Positions 25,698 through 34,456 of a stretch of 37,664 nucleotides of DNA are shown here, piece by piece. Position numbers and translations under genes: made by a program. The stretch is taken from NCBI RefSeq assembly GCF_003576525.1, contig NZ_QWUA01000051.1, forward strand, positions 1 through 37,664, read 5' to 3'. Every line of letters starts with the position of its first letter. Position 1 is the first letter of the stretch. Source of the stretch: Rummeliibacillus sp. POC4 (GTDB taxonomy: Bacteria; Bacillota; Bacilli; Bacillales_A; Planococcaceae). Under the pieces are notes generated by a model. That model did not search any database and was not told the DNA's origin. It was given only the letters and a program-made list of their open reading frames with translations.

Positions 25698-25899
25698 GCT
25701 CATAAAATGTTAGGGTGAATTTCGCGAGCTTGATTAAAAAATTAACGAAAGCAATTCTCGCTATAGAATTAAATACAATCTAAAGAAGAATTTAAAATTT
25801 AATTTAAAAAGTAAGCTGTAGTTACTTATACTTTTATTATTAGAAAAAGTATGCAATAATTTTTGAAGGCTATAAGCTTAAGTTTAATGAGGTGACCAA

Positions 25900-26631
25900 A
25901 TGGAAAGACTACAGAAAGTAATTGCTCATGCTGGTATTGCATCGAGAAGAAAAGCAGAAGAGTTAATCATAGAAGGTAAAGTAAAAGTTAATGGTCAAGT
26001 TATTCGAGAACTTGGTACAAAAGTTACTGCTTCAGATTCAATTGAAGTCAATGGTATAAAAATTGAGAAAGAAAAGAAGGTTTATTTTTTACTATATAAA
26101 CCTAGAGGAGTAATTTCAGCAGTTTCAGATGATAGAGGTCGGAAGACAGTTGTTGACCTATTTCCACATGTCGAAGAAAGAATTTTCCCTGTTGGACGAT
26201 TAGATTACGAAACTTCAGGTGTTTTGTTATTAACAAACGATGGAGATTTTTCAAACTTATTAACACATCCACGCTACAACATAGATAAAACGTATGTTGC
26301 AAAAATAAAAGGATTACCAAGAAGAGAAGATTTGAAAAAATTAGAGCGCGGTATCATGTTAGAAGATGGTAAAACAGCACCGGCTAAAGTAAAAGTACTT
26401 TCGTCTGATCGAGAACAAGGAAAATCTATTATTGCCATCACTATTCACGAAGGACGTAATAGACAAGTTCGTCGTATGTTCGAGGCAATTGGCTGTCCTG
26501 TCTTAAAGTTGAAACGCGAACAATTTGCCTTTTTAGGCTTACATGGGTTAAATGCTGGAGAATCTCGTGAACTAACTGCTCATGAAGTAAAACAACTTCG
26601 CGTTCTCTCTGAAACAGGTAAGATTGGCTAA
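25900..26631 (+). CDS. rluB: RluB, 23S rRNA pseudouridine synthase
   Basis: A 243-residue RsuA-family enzyme that isomerises a uridine in helix 89 of 23S rRNA (position 2605 in E. coli numbering). The S4 RNA-binding domain covers residues 1-50 (LQKVIAHAGIASRRKAEELI). The catalytic domain has FPVGRLDYETSGVLLLTNDG with the nucleophile Asp102, YKPRGVI and EGRNRQVRRM. ATG after GAGGTG. Neighbouring resA is the usual arrangement, with spmAB missing upstream. Confidence 0.95.
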   Translation: MERLQKVIAHAGIASRRKAEELIIEGKVKVNGQVIRELGTKVTASDSIEVNGIKIEKEKKVYFLLYKPRGVISAVSDDRGRKTVVDLFPHVEERIFPVGRLDYETSGVLLLTNDGDFSNLLTHPRYNIDKTYVAKIKGLPRREDLKKLERGIMLEDGKTAPAKVKVLSSDREQGKSIIAITIHEGRNRQVRRMFEAIGCPVLKLKREQFAFLGLHGLNAGESRELTAHEVKQLRVLSETGKIG

Positions 26632-26694
26632 AAGAATTTTAGTGGATTTTACATTTAGTAACAAATAAGTTGAAGGTGAAAACTTTTACTATAT

Positions 26695-26757
26695 GTTACA
26701 AAAGGTTCACAAACCATCCATATCTTATAAAGCATTGAAGTGATATTTTGTTATAAT
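26695..26757 (+). promoter_or_regulatory. resA promoter with two ResD-like sites
   Basis: The -10 TATAAT is at 26752-26757, with no good -35. On the minus strand 26705-26713 reads TTTGTGAAC, one change from the ResD consensus TTTGTGAAT. A related half-similar copy (TTTTGTAAC, 26695-26703) lies exactly ten bases upstream. Sites around -50 to -70 suit an activator. Confidence 0.5.
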
Positions 26758-26801
26758 AGAATGGATTGTTTCTGTCGTTTTTAAGGAGGCTTACTACGAC
26801 A

Positions 26802-27332
26802 ATGGAGAAAAAACAAAAAAGATTATATACACGTATTGTCATTTTAGCTGTTCTCGTAGCTGCTATTGCTTATACAGTGTATAATACCGCCCATAAAGAT
26901 GATGTACAATTGTTGAAAATTGGTGATAATGCCCCAGATTTCTCATTAGTAGATTTAAATGGAGAAACACATAAACTGTCTGATTATAAAGGACAAGGCG
27001 TTCTATTAAACTTTTGGGGAACTTGGTGTAAGCCATGTAAAAAAGAAATGCCTGCTATCAACAATCAGTACAAGCAATTTAAAAATCAAGGTGTTCAAAT
27101 CTTAGGTATTAATATCGCACAATCTAATTTAGAAGTTTCAAGCTATGCTGATAAATTAGGTGTAGAGTTTCCAATTGCAATTGATAAAACCAAAAGTGTA
27201 ATGCGTGCATATAATGTAGATCCATTACCAACAACTGTATTGATCGATAAAGATGGTAAGATTGTGAAAATTATTACAGGGGAAATGACGGAAACAGATA
27301 TTGAAAAATACCTAAAGAGTATTAAACCCTAG
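26802..27332 (+). CDS. resA: ResA, thiol-disulfide oxidoreductase for cytochrome c maturation
   Basis: A 176-residue membrane-anchored thioredoxin-fold protein facing outward. It reduces the haem-binding cysteines of apocytochrome c. The N-terminal anchor is residues 10-27. The active site is WCKPC (Cys76, Cys79), where B. subtilis has CEPC. The thioredoxin-like core continues to the cis-Pro in DPLPTTVLI. I start at ATG 26802, 12 bases after AAGGAGG; an in-frame TTG 12 codons upstream has no ribosome site. It leads the resABC operon. Confidence 0.95.
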   Translation: MEKKQKRLYTRIVILAVLVAAIAYTVYNTAHKDDVQLLKIGDNAPDFSLVDLNGETHKLSDYKGQGVLLNFWGTWCKPCKKEMPAINNQYKQFKNQGVQILGINIAQSNLEVSSYADKLGVEFPIAIDKTKSVMRAYNVDPLPTTVLIDKDGKIVKIITGEMTETDIEKYLKSIKP

Positions 27333-27349
27333 ATAAGGAGTTCTTAAGG

Positions 27350-29026
27350 ATGAAAAGTATAACTTGTGAATGTGGCCATGTTAATCCCGAAGGAACGCAT
27401 CTATGTGAAAAATGTGGACGACCTCTAACTGACGAAGATAAAAAGCAAAAAATAGTCGACATGAAATACGAAGGAAGGGCCATTCGTTCTAAAACGTATA
27501 ATAAGTCAATTATCGATAAGATTTGGAACTTCTTTTCAAGTGTTAAAGTTGGAGTGTCAATCATTGTTATTACATTGATTGCTGCAGCAATTGGTACGTT
27601 TTTACCCCAAGTAATTTACGTTAATGTAACTGAGGGTGAAGATATAAAACAAGCTTATGTCGACAACTATGGTACGTTTGGGAAAATCTATTATAATTTA
27701 GGACTAACAGATATTTATAGCTCATGGTGGTTCCAAACTTTAATAGGAATGTTAGCGATATCAATTATCGTGGCTAGTTTAGACCGTGGGATTCCACTTT
27801 ATAAATCGTTGAAAAACCAACGTGTAAGACGACATGAAAGCTTTATGAAACGCCAACGTATTTTTGGTGAAAGAGAAATGACGTCAGCTGAAGCTGATAA
27901 AACATTAGATTTAACTGAAAAGAAAATGAAAGAGCTAAAATACAATGTTCGTAGAGAAGATGGTGTACTTTTAGCTGAAAAAGGTCGCTTTGCTCGTTCA
28001 GGTCCATATGTCAATCATTTAGGCTTAATCATATTTTTATTTGGTGTTATGTTACGATTAATGCCAGGTTTTTATGTAGATGAAGATTTATGGATTCGAG
28101 AAGGTGAAACAGCGTCTATTCCTGGTATGGAAGGTTATTACCTACATAGTAATAAGTTCACTTTCGAAACATACAAAAAAGATGAACAAAAAGAAGAGTT
28201 TAACCAATCCAAAGCTGCCGTAAACTCTGTCGCTAAAAACTACCAAACTGATGTAGTTTTGTATAAAGCAAAAGATAATGCTGTCGCAGGGGACACAACT
28301 GATTTAAAACAGGTATTACACCATGCGATTAAAGTAAACGAACCGTTAAAGTATGATGGGTTTGCTCTTTATCAAATGGATTTCCGCTTGAACGAACTAA
28401 AAGCGATGAATTTTAACTTGGTAAATAAAAAAACAGGTAAATCATTAGGTGAAGTCAATATCAATTTAGCAGATCCTAAAAAAGTTTATAATCTTGATAA
28501 ACAAACAAAAGTTGAATTAAAAGGATACTATCCAACATTCTCTGGATTTGAAGATGGAGAACCTCAATCAGAATCTCCAGTTCCAAATAATCCTGCATTT
28601 ATATTTAAAATGTACACACCTGAAACACCAAAAGGTGAAACAAGTTTTGTTGCCATTAAACAAACATTAGAACCTCTAGGTGAAACAAAGTATAAGATGC
28701 AGTTTGCTAACATTGAAACAAGAAATGTATCAGGACTAACTATCAGAAAAGACAAGACTCTTCCTATTCTGGCACTTGGTGGTATAATCTTTATGATAGG
28801 TGTCGTTATGGGCTCTTATTGGAGTCATCGTCGTTTATGGTTACAAAAAACTGTGGATGGTCGTTTAATGATGGCTGCGCATACAAACAAAAACTGGTTT
28901 AGTATGAAAAAAGATTTAGATACAGTAACTGAATTTGCACACCTACCTAACTGGGTAGATCAGCAAGATGATGATGATCTTAAGAAAAAGCAAGAAAAGG
29001 AAAAGGAAGGTGACAACACCTTATGA
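27350..29026 (+). CDS. resB: ResB, cytochrome c synthase subunit (Ccs1 family)
   Basis: A 558-residue membrane protein that, with ResC, exports haem and ligates it to cytochrome c. Three transmembrane segments occur early (about 69-89, 127-147, 223-243), followed by a large outer domain, and one late (about 475-495). The N-terminus carries a small Cys4 motif (Cys6, Cys8, Cys19, Cys22) resembling a zinc ribbon, which is also in B. subtilis ResB. SYNTENIC segments such as [15 protein letters not shown] and [19 protein letters not shown] are nearly identical to it. ATG after AAGGAG. The stop overlaps resC by four bases. Confidence 0.95.
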   Translation: MKSITCECGHVNPEGTHLCEKCGRPLTDEDKKQKIVDMKYEGRAIRSKTYNKSIIDKIWNFFSSVKVGVSIIVITLIAAAIGTFLPQVIYVNVTEGEDIKQAYVDNYGTFGKIYYNLGLTDIYSSWWFQTLIGMLAISIIVASLDRGIPLYKSLKNQRVRRHESFMKRQRIFGEREMTSAEADKTLDLTEKKMKELKYNVRREDGVLLAEKGRFARSGPYVNHLGLIIFLFGVMLRLMPGFYVDEDLWIREGETASIPGMEGYYLHSNKFTFETYKKDEQKEEFNQSKAAVNSVAKNYQTDVVLYKAKDNAVAGDTTDLKQVLHHAIKVNEPLKYDGFALYQMDFRLNELKAMNFNLVNKKTGKSLGEVNINLADPKKVYNLDKQTKVELKGYYPTFSGFEDGEPQSESPVPNNPAFIFKMYTPETPKGETSFVAIKQTLEPLGETKYKMQFANIETRNVSGLTIRKDKTLPILALGGIIFMIGVVMGSYWSHRRLWLQKTVDGRLMMAAHTNKNWFSMKKDLDTVTEFAHLPNWVDQQDDDDLKKKQEKEKEGDNTL

Positions 29027-30210
29027 GTTTAATTGGTTTAAGTGGTACTTTATTATTTATCGCATTTATCGCATATTTAGTCGCTACATTATTCTTTGGT
29101 GGCGCGATTAAAGGTACAAAACAGGATGCTTCAAAATCCAACAAAAAATGGGGCAAAATTGCGATTACAATTACTATTATAGGTTTTATCGCTAATCTTG
29201 GATATTTTATAACTCGTTGGATTTATGCTGGACATGCACCAGTTAGTAATATGTTTGAATTTACTACTGCTTTTGGTATGTTTGTAGTAGGTGCATTTAT
29301 TTTAATTTACTTTATTTATAGATTACCATCATTAGGGCTATTTGCATTGCCAATCGCAATATTAATCATTGCTTATGCAAGTATGTTCCCACGTGAAGTA
29401 ACACCATTAATCCCTGCATTAAAAAGTTATTGGTTATATATCCATGTAATAACAGCAGCAATTGGTGAATCTATTTTAGCCATCAGTGCTGTTGCTGGAA
29501 TAATCTATTTACTAAAAAATATTGATACATCAAAACGTACTAAAAGTAGTATTTGGTTAGAAGTTGTAATGTACGCAGCTGTATTAGTAATTGGTTTCGT
29601 AATTGTAACATCCACATTTAGAATTATGGGATATGAGGCTGATTTCACTTATGTTGATAAAAATGGTGCACAACAAGAAATCACTTATAATACACCAGCA
29701 CTATTCGGTATGCACCAATATGAACTAAAATCATCTGGTAAGATGGAACCTTTAGCTGAAATGCCAGCTATTGTTAATGCGAAGAAACTTACTACTGTTG
29801 TATGGTCTGTTCTAGTAGGTACAATTTTATATGGTTTAATTCGACTAATATTACGAAAATCTATTTCAAGGTTTATACAACCTCTCGCTAATCGCGCTAA
29901 TTTACAATTATTAGATGAAATTGGTTATCGTTCCGTACTAATTGGTTTCCCAGTATTTACATTAGGTGCACTGATTTTTGCTATGATTTGGGCACAAGAA
30001 GCTTGGTCAAGATTCTGGGGTTGGGATCCAAAAGAAGTATGGGCATTAATTACTTGGTTGTTCTATGCAGCTTTTCTTCACTTACGATTATCAAAAGGAT
30101 GGCAAGGTGAAAAATCTGCTTGGCTTGCAGTAATAGGATTTGTCATTATTATGTTTAACCTTGTTGCTGTTAACTTAATCATTGCTGGTTTACACTCATA
30201 TGCGGGTTAA
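29023..30210 (+). CDS. resC: ResC, cytochrome c assembly protein (CcsA family)
   Basis: A 395-residue polytopic protein of the haem-handling CcmC/CcsA family, with about eight membrane segments. The tryptophan-rich WWD-type motif is [16 protein letters not shown], and conserved histidines flank it ([10 protein letters not shown] upstream, LHSYAG at the end). It forms the System II cytochrome c synthase with ResB. ATGA overlap with resB implies coupling. Followed by a terminator before resD. Confidence 0.95.
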   Translation: MSLIGLSGTLLFIAFIAYLVATLFFGGAIKGTKQDASKSNKKWGKIAITITIIGFIANLGYFITRWIYAGHAPVSNMFEFTTAFGMFVVGAFILIYFIYRLPSLGLFALPIAILIIAYASMFPREVTPLIPALKSYWLYIHVITAAIGESILAISAVAGIIYLLKNIDTSKRTKSSIWLEVVMYAAVLVIGFVIVTSTFRIMGYEADFTYVDKNGAQQEITYNTPALFGMHQYELKSSGKMEPLAEMPAIVNAKKLTTVVWSVLVGTILYGLIRLILRKSISRFIQPLANRANLQLLDEIGYRSVLIGFPVFTLGALIFAMIWAQEAWSRFWGWDPKEVWALITWLFYAAFLHLRLSKGWQGEKSAWLAVIGFVIIMFNLVAVNLIIAGLHSYAG

Positions 30211-30226
30211 CTTATTTTGAATTATT

Positions 30227-30261
30227 AAAAGCCTTTTCCAACTATGAGGAAAAGGCTTTTC
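30227..30261 (+). terminator. Terminator between resC and resD
   Basis: AAAAGCCTTTTCC / GGAAAAGGCTTTT, a 13-bp stem with an 8-nt loop. resDE therefore needs its own promoter; TACAAT at 30281-30286 is a candidate -10. Confidence 0.85.
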
Positions 30262-30315
30262 TTTTCAATAAGTATGATTGTACAATAGGATTAAAGAGAA
30301 TTGGGAGGCATTACT

Positions 30316-31032
30316 GTGACTGAACAAATTTCAATTTTAGTAGTAGACGATGAGGATCGTATTCGTCGTTTATTGAAAATGTATTTAGAACGTGAAGGTT
30401 ATGAAGTAGATGAAGCGGAAAACGGCGAGCAAGCTGTCGAAAAAGCTTTAACAAATGACTATCATTGTATCCTATTAGATATTATGATGCCTGAAAAAGA
30501 CGGTCTAGAAGTTTGCCAAGAAGTACGTGATAAAAAGACTACACCTATTATCTTACTTACTGCAAAAGGAGAAGAATCTAATAGAGTACAAGGCTTTGAA
30601 ATTGGAGCAGATGACTATATTGTAAAACCATTTAGCCCAAGAGAAGTAGTATTACGTGTTAAAGCGATTTTACGCCGTTCTGCTGCGTTCTCCCCAATAA
30701 ATGTCACTTCATCTTCAAAAGATTTAGTAGTTTTCCCTCATTTAACAATTGATCATGATGCACATCGTGTTTCAGCAGATGGGGTAGAAGTTAATTTAAC
30801 ACCTAAAGAATATGAATTATTGTATTTCTTAGCGAAAGCACCAGATAAAGTATTTGATCGTGAGCAACTTTTGAAAGAAGTATGGCATTATGATTTCTTT
30901 GGAGATTTACGTACGGTAGATACTCATGTTAAGCGTTTACGTGAGAAACTAAATCGTGTATCCGAAAACGCAGCAAAAATGATTGTAACTGTATGGGGCG
31001 TTGGCTATAAATTTGAGGTAGTCAATGATTAG
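30316..31032 (+). CDS. resD: ResD, redox/aerobic-anaerobic response regulator
   Basis: A 238-residue OmpR-family response regulator. The receiver domain (1-120) has the acidic pair Asp11/Asp12, phospho-acceptor Asp55 in LLDIMMP and Lys104 in YIVKPF. The winged helix (about 135-235) has LTPKEYELLYFLA and VDTHVKRLREKL. GTG start at 30316, eight bases after GGGAGG. In B. subtilis ResD activates resA, ctaA and anaerobic respiration genes; ResD-like sites precede resA here. It overlaps resE by eight bases. Confidence 0.96.
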   Translation: MTEQISILVVDDEDRIRRLLKMYLEREGYEVDEAENGEQAVEKALTNDYHCILLDIMMPEKDGLEVCQEVRDKKTTPIILLTAKGEESNRVQGFEIGADDYIVKPFSPREVVLRVKAILRRSAAFSPINVTSSSKDLVVFPHLTIDHDAHRVSADGVEVNLTPKEYELLYFLAKAPDKVFDREQLLKEVWHYDFFGDLRTVDTHVKRLREKLNRVSENAAKMIVTVWGVGYKFEVVND

Positions 31033-32806
31033 AATATCGAACAGTGTTGTCGGGAAGCTATGGGTAACCATTTTGCTTCTCGTTTCATTTGTGCTATTTG
31101 TTTTTACAGTATTAATGTTAGAGTTCTTATCTAAATACCATACACAACAATCAGAAGCGTTACTTCGTCAAGAAGCTACAACTATAGCTAGAGTAGTTGA
31201 TGATCATGAAACGACCGCAGCAACAAAGTCTATTATTAATGATATTCTAAGTGATGAAACAAACGCAGTCATTGCGGATGCACCTGGAAAAGTTGCATAT
31301 TCATTGCAAGAAGGGTTAAACCAAGAAAAGATTAAAAACAATATCATAAGTGAAAAGGCCTTTGAGAAAGTTTTTGTCTCAGATGATCCTGTAGTCAAAG
31401 AAATGATGTTACCATCTTCAACTGAGAAGGATCATGTTGAATCCTATATCGTAATGGCTTTTCCTTTAAACGTGGAAAAGATGAATCATGGAGTAGTGTA
31501 TATCTATCAAAGTCCTGACGCAATTCATAGGACTTCAAAGGAAACAACTAAAATCGTCTTTCTATCTGCGACGATTGCATTTGTTTTAACTACTTTCTTT
31601 GCATTTTTCCTATCTACACGTATAACATCCCCTCTTCGTAAAATGCGTGAAGCTGCTTTTGAACTAGCTAAAGGTAATTTTGATAAAAAAGTTCCTGTAT
31701 TACAAAACGATGAAATAGGCCAATTAGGAACTGCCTTTAACCAAATGGGACGTCAGTTAAAACATCATATGGAAGTCATTAGTCAAGAAAAAGAACAATT
31801 ATCTAGTATTTTAACATCAATGACTGATGCAGTTATAACTTTTAATAGTGATCGCTCTGTGATTTTGAGCAACCCCCCTGCAGAATTGTTATTGCAAAAA
31901 TGGTTCTTCAATAAAGGATCTGACAGTGAACGTCCAATACCAGAAGAGATATATCATATGTTAGACCATGTTATAGATATGGAAGAAGAACTTCAGGAAG
32001 AGTTAGAATTAGATGGAACGTATTTTATGATTTCAATCAGTCCACTGTATAGTGGAGATTCGGTCCGAGGAGCAGTTGCGGTATTACGTGATAAAACGGA
32101 AGAACATCGCTTAGATAAGTTGCGTTCAGACTTTATCGCAAATGTATCACATGAATTGAGGACACCAATCGCTATGTTACAAGGATATAGTGAAGCAATC
32201 ATAGATGATGTCGTTTCAAGTGAAGAAGAACGTAATGAAATGATTAAAATCATTTATGATGAATCACAACGAATGGGAAGATTGGTTACTGATTTATTAG
32301 ATTTAGCTCGAATGGAATCGGGTAATATAACTTTATACAAAGATATAGTACCTATTACGCCTGTATTTGAAAGAATAACACAAAAATTTGTACAGGCAGC
32401 TAAAGAAAAGAAAATAGAGTTGAAATATTCTTCTACTTTTGATGACAACATTCAAATTTCTTTAGACGAAGATCGAATTGAACAAGTCTTAACAAACTTA
32501 ATCGATAATGCAATACGTCATACGCAAGAAAATGGTACCGTAGAAGTAATTGTTGACCAACAAGTTTCCTATGCTCGTATCCAAGTGAAGGATAATGGTG
32601 CTGGTATACCTAAAGAAGATTTAGATTATGTATTTGAACGCTTTTATAAAGCGGATAAAGCAAGAACTAGGGGCAAAGGTGGTACGGGATTAGGGCTAGC
32701 AATTGCCAAAAATATAGTTGAAGCCCATAAAGGACGTATTACAGTCGAAAGTGAAGTTGATGTTGGAACGAGCTTTATTTTCTTCTTACCCCTTGAAATA
32801 AATTAA
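31025..32806 (+). CDS. resE: ResE, sensor histidine kinase
   Basis: A 593-residue membrane kinase partner of ResD. Transmembrane helices at about 12-34 and 176-197 bracket an extracytoplasmic sensor domain of about 140 residues. HAMP spans about 198-250 and a PAS-like domain about 258-360. The HisKA motif FIANVSHELRTP has His376. HATPase boxes are NLIDNAIRH, DNGAGIP and GGTGLGLAIAKNIVE. ATG inside the resD 3' end implies coupled translation. The cytoplasmic PAS region is the proposed signal input in B. subtilis ResE. Confidence 0.95.
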   Translation: MIRISNSVVGKLWVTILLLVSFVLFVFTVLMLEFLSKYHTQQSEALLRQEATTIARVVDDHETTAATKSIINDILSDETNAVIADAPGKVAYSLQEGLNQEKIKNNIISEKAFEKVFVSDDPVVKEMMLPSSTEKDHVESYIVMAFPLNVEKMNHGVVYIYQSPDAIHRTSKETTKIVFLSATIAFVLTTFFAFFLSTRITSPLRKMREAAFELAKGNFDKKVPVLQNDEIGQLGTAFNQMGRQLKHHMEVISQEKEQLSSILTSMTDAVITFNSDRSVILSNPPAELLLQKWFFNKGSDSERPIPEEIYHMLDHVIDMEEELQEELELDGTYFMISISPLYSGDSVRGAVAVLRDKTEEHRLDKLRSDFIANVSHELRTPIAMLQGYSEAIIDDVVSSEEERNEMIKIIYDESQRMGRLVTDLLDLARMESGNITLYKDIVPITPVFERITQKFVQAAKEKKIELKYSSTFDDNIQISLDEDRIEQVLTNLIDNAIRHTQENGTVEVIVDQQVSYARIQVKDNGAGIPKEDLDYVFERFYKADKARTRGKGGTGLGLAIAKNIVEAHKGRITVESEVDVGTSFIFFLPLEIN

Positions 32807-32833
32807 TACGTATTAGAATATAGTGTTTAGATG

Positions 32834-32873
32834 AAAAGGCGAGTAATTCGGGTTGCAATTATTCGCCTTTTTC
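32834..32873 (+). terminator. Terminator of resDE
   Basis: AAAAGGCGAGTAATT / AATTATTCGCCTTTT with an 8-nt loop and T run. Confidence 0.9.
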
Positions 32874-32997
32874 GAATATGAAAAACAAAAATCATATTAT
32901 TCCTGTGGGAATTATTTATTTTTGAAAATTAGAGAATAAAAGCTTTACAAAATCTTCTTTTTTTTATATAGTTACATTGTAATCAAAATAATATGAT

Positions 32998-33131
32998 TCA
33001 TCTTCGGGGCAGGGTGAAATTCCCGATCGGCGGTATTAGAGACTAACAATGACTCTTGAGCCCGCGAGCCGTAAAGGCAGGACATGGTGAGAATCCAAGG
33101 CCGACAGTATAGTCTGGATGGGAGAAGGTGA
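32998..33131 (+). ncRNA. FMN riboswitch (RFN element)
   Basis: Contains the conserved RFN blocks in order: CGGGGCAGGGTGAAATTCCC, GATCGGCGGT, GAGCCCGCGAGCC, GGCAGGACATGGTGAGAATC, CCAAGGCCGACAGT and AGTCTGGATGGGAGAAGG. Closing stem P1 is TCATCTTC (32998-33005) with GAAGGTGA (33124-33131). FMN binding should shut off the downstream riboflavin transporter. The aptamer looks complete. Confidence 0.96.
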
Positions 33132-33202
33132 AGGTACGGTCGTCTATTAACTATACTATTTTATAGTATAGTAGTGACGTTTATTTGACTATGCCTAGTT
33201 CT

Positions 33203-33232
33203 CCCTTAAGCTTATACGCTTAAGGGTTTTTT
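33203..33232 (+). terminator. Riboswitch-controlled terminator
   Basis: CCCTTAAGC / GCTTAAGGG, a 9-bp stem with a 6-nt loop and six T, between the FMN aptamer and ribU. A separate AT hairpin (ATACTATTTTATAGTAT, around 33155-33175) lies between aptamer and terminator. Confidence 0.88.
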
Positions 33233-33253
33233 ATTGCATATCATGAGCCGGAC

Positions 33254-33289
33254 CTCTCCTCTTTTTGAAGTGAATCGACAAAAGGAGAG
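33254..33289 (+). promoter_or_regulatory. Hairpin over the ribU ribosome site
   Basis: CTCTCCT (33254-33260) is complementary to AGGAGAG (33283-33289), which is the ribU Shine-Dalgarno. A few T-A pairs beyond a bulged C could extend it. It may add translational control after the terminator, or be chance. Confidence 0.4.
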
Positions 33290-33295
33290 AATAAG

Positions 33296-33880
33296 ATGAA
33301 AAACACAAAGTTACAAAAGATGGTCTCAATCGGGATGTTAAGTGCAATCTCATTTGTATTAATGATTTTTAATTTCCCACTTCCAGCTTTTCCAAGTTAT
33401 TTAGAAGTAGATTTTAGTGATGTTCCAGCTCTTATGGCAGCTATTACAATGGGGCCAGTTGCGGGAATTGTTGTTGAATTTATTAAAAATGTATTGAATT
33501 GGTTTTATGTTGGAAGTCCAACAGGTGTTCCGGTAGGACAAATAGCGAACTTTACTACAGGTATATTATTTATCATGCCAGTGTATTTTATTTTTAAACG
33601 TTTAACATCTGCAAAAGGTTTAACGACTGGTTTAGTTTTAGGAACTATTACGATGGCAGTTGGAATGAGTGTTCTTAACTATTTCTTGTTTATGCCAATG
33701 TACAATTATTTCTTAAACGTACCTACTGAAACAGGAGCAGCTCTAACAAAATCAATCGTTACGTTTGTTTTACCTTTTAATATTATTAAGGGAGCTATAG
33801 TTACGGCAATTATGTTATTGTTATTTTCAAGCTCCAAGAATTGGATTGCCAAACAACGAAAACATTTTATTAACTCATAA
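33296..33880 (+). CDS. ribU: RibU, riboflavin ECF-transporter substrate-binding subunit
   Basis: A 194-residue integral membrane S component (B. subtilis YpaA/FmnP) that binds riboflavin and works with the shared EcfA-A'-T energising module encoded elsewhere. About six hydrophobic helices are visible. Family segments are FPLPAFPSYLEVDFSDVPAL, GPVAGIVVEFIKNVLNW and GQIANFTTG. ATG after AAAGGAGAG. Expression is governed by the FMN riboswitch immediately upstream. With no rib biosynthetic genes nearby, uptake may matter more than usual, but those genes could lie elsewhere. Confidence 0.95.
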   Translation: MKNTKLQKMVSIGMLSAISFVLMIFNFPLPAFPSYLEVDFSDVPALMAAITMGPVAGIVVEFIKNVLNWFYVGSPTGVPVGQIANFTTGILFIMPVYFIFKRLTSAKGLTTGLVLGTITMAVGMSVLNYFLFMPMYNYFLNVPTETGAALTKSIVTFVLPFNIIKGAIVTAIMLLLFSSSKNWIAKQRKHFINS

Positions 33881-33894
33881 TTAATATAAATTTT

Positions 33895-33938
33895 AAAGAT
33901 TACCTAGATGATTAAATAATTATTTAGGTAATCTTTTT
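33895..33938 (+). terminator. Terminator of ribU
   Basis: AAAGATTACCTA / TAGGTAATCTTT with further AT pairs towards the loop and a T tail. Confidence 0.88.
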
Positions 33939-34108
33939 ATTTCCCGGGAAAACAATAGATATTGCTCTTAATCTATTAATCAAATTATAAGTTTTAGAAA
34001 CTATTAGATTTAGTTTGCAAATACTAATTCTTAAATATATAATTTTTATACTATTTTGTGTTACAACATAGATATCGTAAAGTAAGTTTCAAGAGAGGAT
34101 ACAATAAA

Positions 34109-34405
34109 ATGATTTTACAAGGTATTTTACAGCTTCAAATTATGAAAGGACCCAATTTACTTTATATAGATGATGAGCCGCTAGCCAAGAAGTTATTGCA
34201 ATTTGATGGTAAACAAGTGAAGGTCCATATGAAATTACCTAAAGTAGAAAAAGAAGTTTCTGGCTTAGCAGAGATTTTTTTCTTTGAAGGAAAAGATGGA
34301 TACGGTGGCGATAAGTTTACCAATGATTTTGATGTTGATGAATTTGATTGTATTGAATGGTTGTCTAATTTTGATCGAGAACAGATTACAATCACCATTG
34401 AATAA
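34109..34405 (+). CDS. Small acidic hypothetical protein
   Basis: A 98-residue cytoplasmic protein, not recognised. ATG at 34109 after a modest ribosome site (AGAGAGG); the frame opens 17 codons earlier, without one. The N-terminal half has alternating hydrophobic residues (ILQGILQLQIM, LLYIDDEPLAKKLL, KQVKVHMKLP), suggesting beta strands. The C-terminal half is acidic (FTNDFDVDEFDCIEWL). There is no signal peptide or membrane segment. It is bounded by terminators on both sides, so monocistronic. The convergent neighbour is a LysR regulator. Confidence 0.7.
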   Translation: MILQGILQLQIMKGPNLLYIDDEPLAKKLLQFDGKQVKVHMKLPKVEKEVSGLAEIFFFEGKDGYGGDKFTNDFDVDEFDCIEWLSNFDREQITITIE

Positions 34406-34416
34406 TTAGTAAAATT

Positions 34417-34456
34417 AAAGAAAAACTCTTTCATAAATTTGAAAGAGTTTTTCTTT
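34417..34456. terminator. Bidirectional terminator
   Basis: AAAGAAAAACTCTTTC / GAAAGAGTTTTTCTTT, a 16-bp perfect stem with an 8-nt loop, serving both the acidic protein gene and the converging lysR gene. Confidence 0.92.

Noticed and set aside
25696-25899. Remnant of spmA/spmB between the dacB-like gene and rluB
   Set aside because: The 200-base gap has many stops in all frames and nothing resembling either protein; they are absent, not decayed visibly.
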